Assembly: GCF_900626155.1 (NCBI RefSeq)
Contig: NZ_LR130844.1
Coordinates: 62,001-126,000 of the forward strand
Direction of reading: 5' to 3'
Source of the DNA: Anaerococcus vaginimassiliensis
Lineage (GTDB): Bacteria > Bacillota > Clostridia > Tissierellales > Peptoniphilaceae
DNA: 64,000 nt
The notes beneath the pieces are model-generated. The model had not been told where the DNA came from, made no database searches, and saw only the letters and a program-made list of their open reading frames with translations. Positions 63,452 to 64,000 of this stretch are shown here, in pieces. The position numbers and the translations under genes were made by a program. Position 1 is the first letter of the stretch. Each line of letters starts with the position of its first letter.

Positions 63452-64000
63452 TTAATCAATGTTCAATTTTTCTAGAATTTCATTTCTATATTTTGTAAAT
63501 TGTTCACTAGTTCTTTGCCTTGGATAAGGAAGATTTATATCTACTACATCCTTTATCCTTCCAGGATTTGCTTGCATGATTATTACCTTTGTTGACATGT
63601 AGATTGCCTCATCTACATCGTGGGTTACCATTATGGTTAGGTTTTTTTCTTCTTGCCACAAGTCTAAGATTAAATCTTGCATATTCATTCTTGTAAAGGC
63701 ATCTAAAGCTCCTAATGGTTCATCTAACAGCATTATTTCAGGCTTATTTATTAGAGTCCTAATGAGAGATACTCTTTGTGCCATACCACCTGAAAGTGCG
63801 TTTGGATACAGATTCTTAAAATCTTCTAGTCCTACTTTCTTTATAAGACTTTCTACTTGTTTGTTATCTGTATTTTTCTTTAAGTCACTTGCAAAGGACA
63901 CATTTTCTTTAACGCTTAGCCATGGGAATAAATTCGCCTTTTGAAATACCATTCCCCTATTTACAGAAGGACCTTCGATATTTTCCCCATCGAGACTTAG
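63452..64000 (-). CDS. ABC transporter ATPase (nitrate/sulfonate/taurine type), 5' part missing
   Basis: 183 codons; the frame runs off the window edge, and the ATG at 63952 is internal. Q-loop MVFQKANLFPWLSVKENV, signature LSGGMAQRVSLIRTLI, Walker B LLDEPLGALDAF and the H-loop VTHDVDEA resemble the SsuB/TauB/NrtC family; the Walker A lies beyond base 64000. Probably imports sulfonates, taurine, nitrate or a related substrate with a permease and binding protein further along. Terminates before nrfA. Confidence 0.88.
   Translation of the reverse strand, partial: LSLDGENIEGPSVNRGMVFQKANLFPWLSVKENVSFASDLKKNTDNKQVESLIKKVGLEDFKNLYPNALSGGMAQRVSLIRTLINKPEIMLLDEPLGALDAFTRMNMQDLILDLWQEEKNLTIMVTHDVDEAIYMSTKVIIMQANPGRIKDVVDINLPYPRQRTSEQFTKYRNEILEKLNID

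Overview
The window is AT-rich, densely packed, low-GC Gram-positive DNA. T-box leaders precede valS, serS and a MetE-like gene. Membrane-anchored proteins carry lipoboxes, shared families include DnaI/DnaD-type helicase loaders, GdpP, YbbR-era Firmicutes operons and DUF969/DUF979, and an ammonia-forming nitrite reductase sits beside a fermentative gene set. By inference this fits an anaerobic Tissierellia/Peptoniphilaceae organism (Anaerococcus-like). No rRNA, tRNA, insertion sequence, prophage or CRISPR array was recognised. Most genes are on the minus strand.

Layout. 1-2.3 kb: the 3' part of a degenerate S41-protease-like gene and a helical, LEA-like membrane protein. 2.3-8.3 kb: an accessory island on the minus strand, made of a TerB-C-domain protein, a BrxD/DUF2791-type ATPase and an Lhr-like DEIH helicase in one overlapping operon, followed by a separately promoted HEPN + PD-(D/E)XK nuclease gene whose tail is cut by an in-frame stop. 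This is the best candidate for an incompletely described defence-like system. 8.3-15 kb: fructosamine-kinase-like gene, MarR regulator with a perfect operator palindrome, and a polyamine ABC operon potABCD with a CapA-like lipoprotein. 15-21.6 kb: cysteine desulfidase, LDH-family dehydrogenase with Rex-like sites, a 51-residue small protein, an alpha/beta hydrolase, the DUF969-DUF979-pcp operon, rhodanese and cold-shock protein. 21.7-30.8 kb: T-box-valS-methyltransferase, PPDK with its regulator, and an aldehyde dehydrogenase. 30.8-39.3 kb: two NSS-family amino acid symporters, trpS, prfB (programmed +1 frameshift), secA and hpf. 39.4-45.1 kb: S9 peptidase, YihY protein, formyl-THF cyclo-ligase, then a methionine-type T-box with a MetE-like gene and a cyclase. 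45.2-50.4 kb: T-box-serS, OatA-like acyltransferase, then an unusual structured leader before an ECF S component and coaX. 50.4-59.2 kb: DUF4349 lipoprotein and a compact replication operon (DUF2232, gdpP, rplI, dnaB, GNAT, dnaD-like, dnaI-like, nnrE, DUF1294). 59.3-64 kb: ccsA/resB and the pentaheme nitrite reductase nrfA, ending in a truncated ABC ATPase gene.

How the genes work together. The chromosome here mixes core translation/secretion/replication genes with nutrient uptake (polyamines, NSS amino acids, ECF vitamin), sulfur and methionine handling (cysteine desulfidase, Met T-box), pyruvate-PEP and aldehyde metabolism, and a respiratory-style nitrite-to-ammonia module with its own cytochrome c assembly genes. 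Several gene starts were moved to TTG or internal ATG codons because Shine-Dalgarno spacing makes the longer versions implausible (HEPN nuclease, FN3K-like, ppsR-like, trpS, secA, rhodanese, ECF S component).
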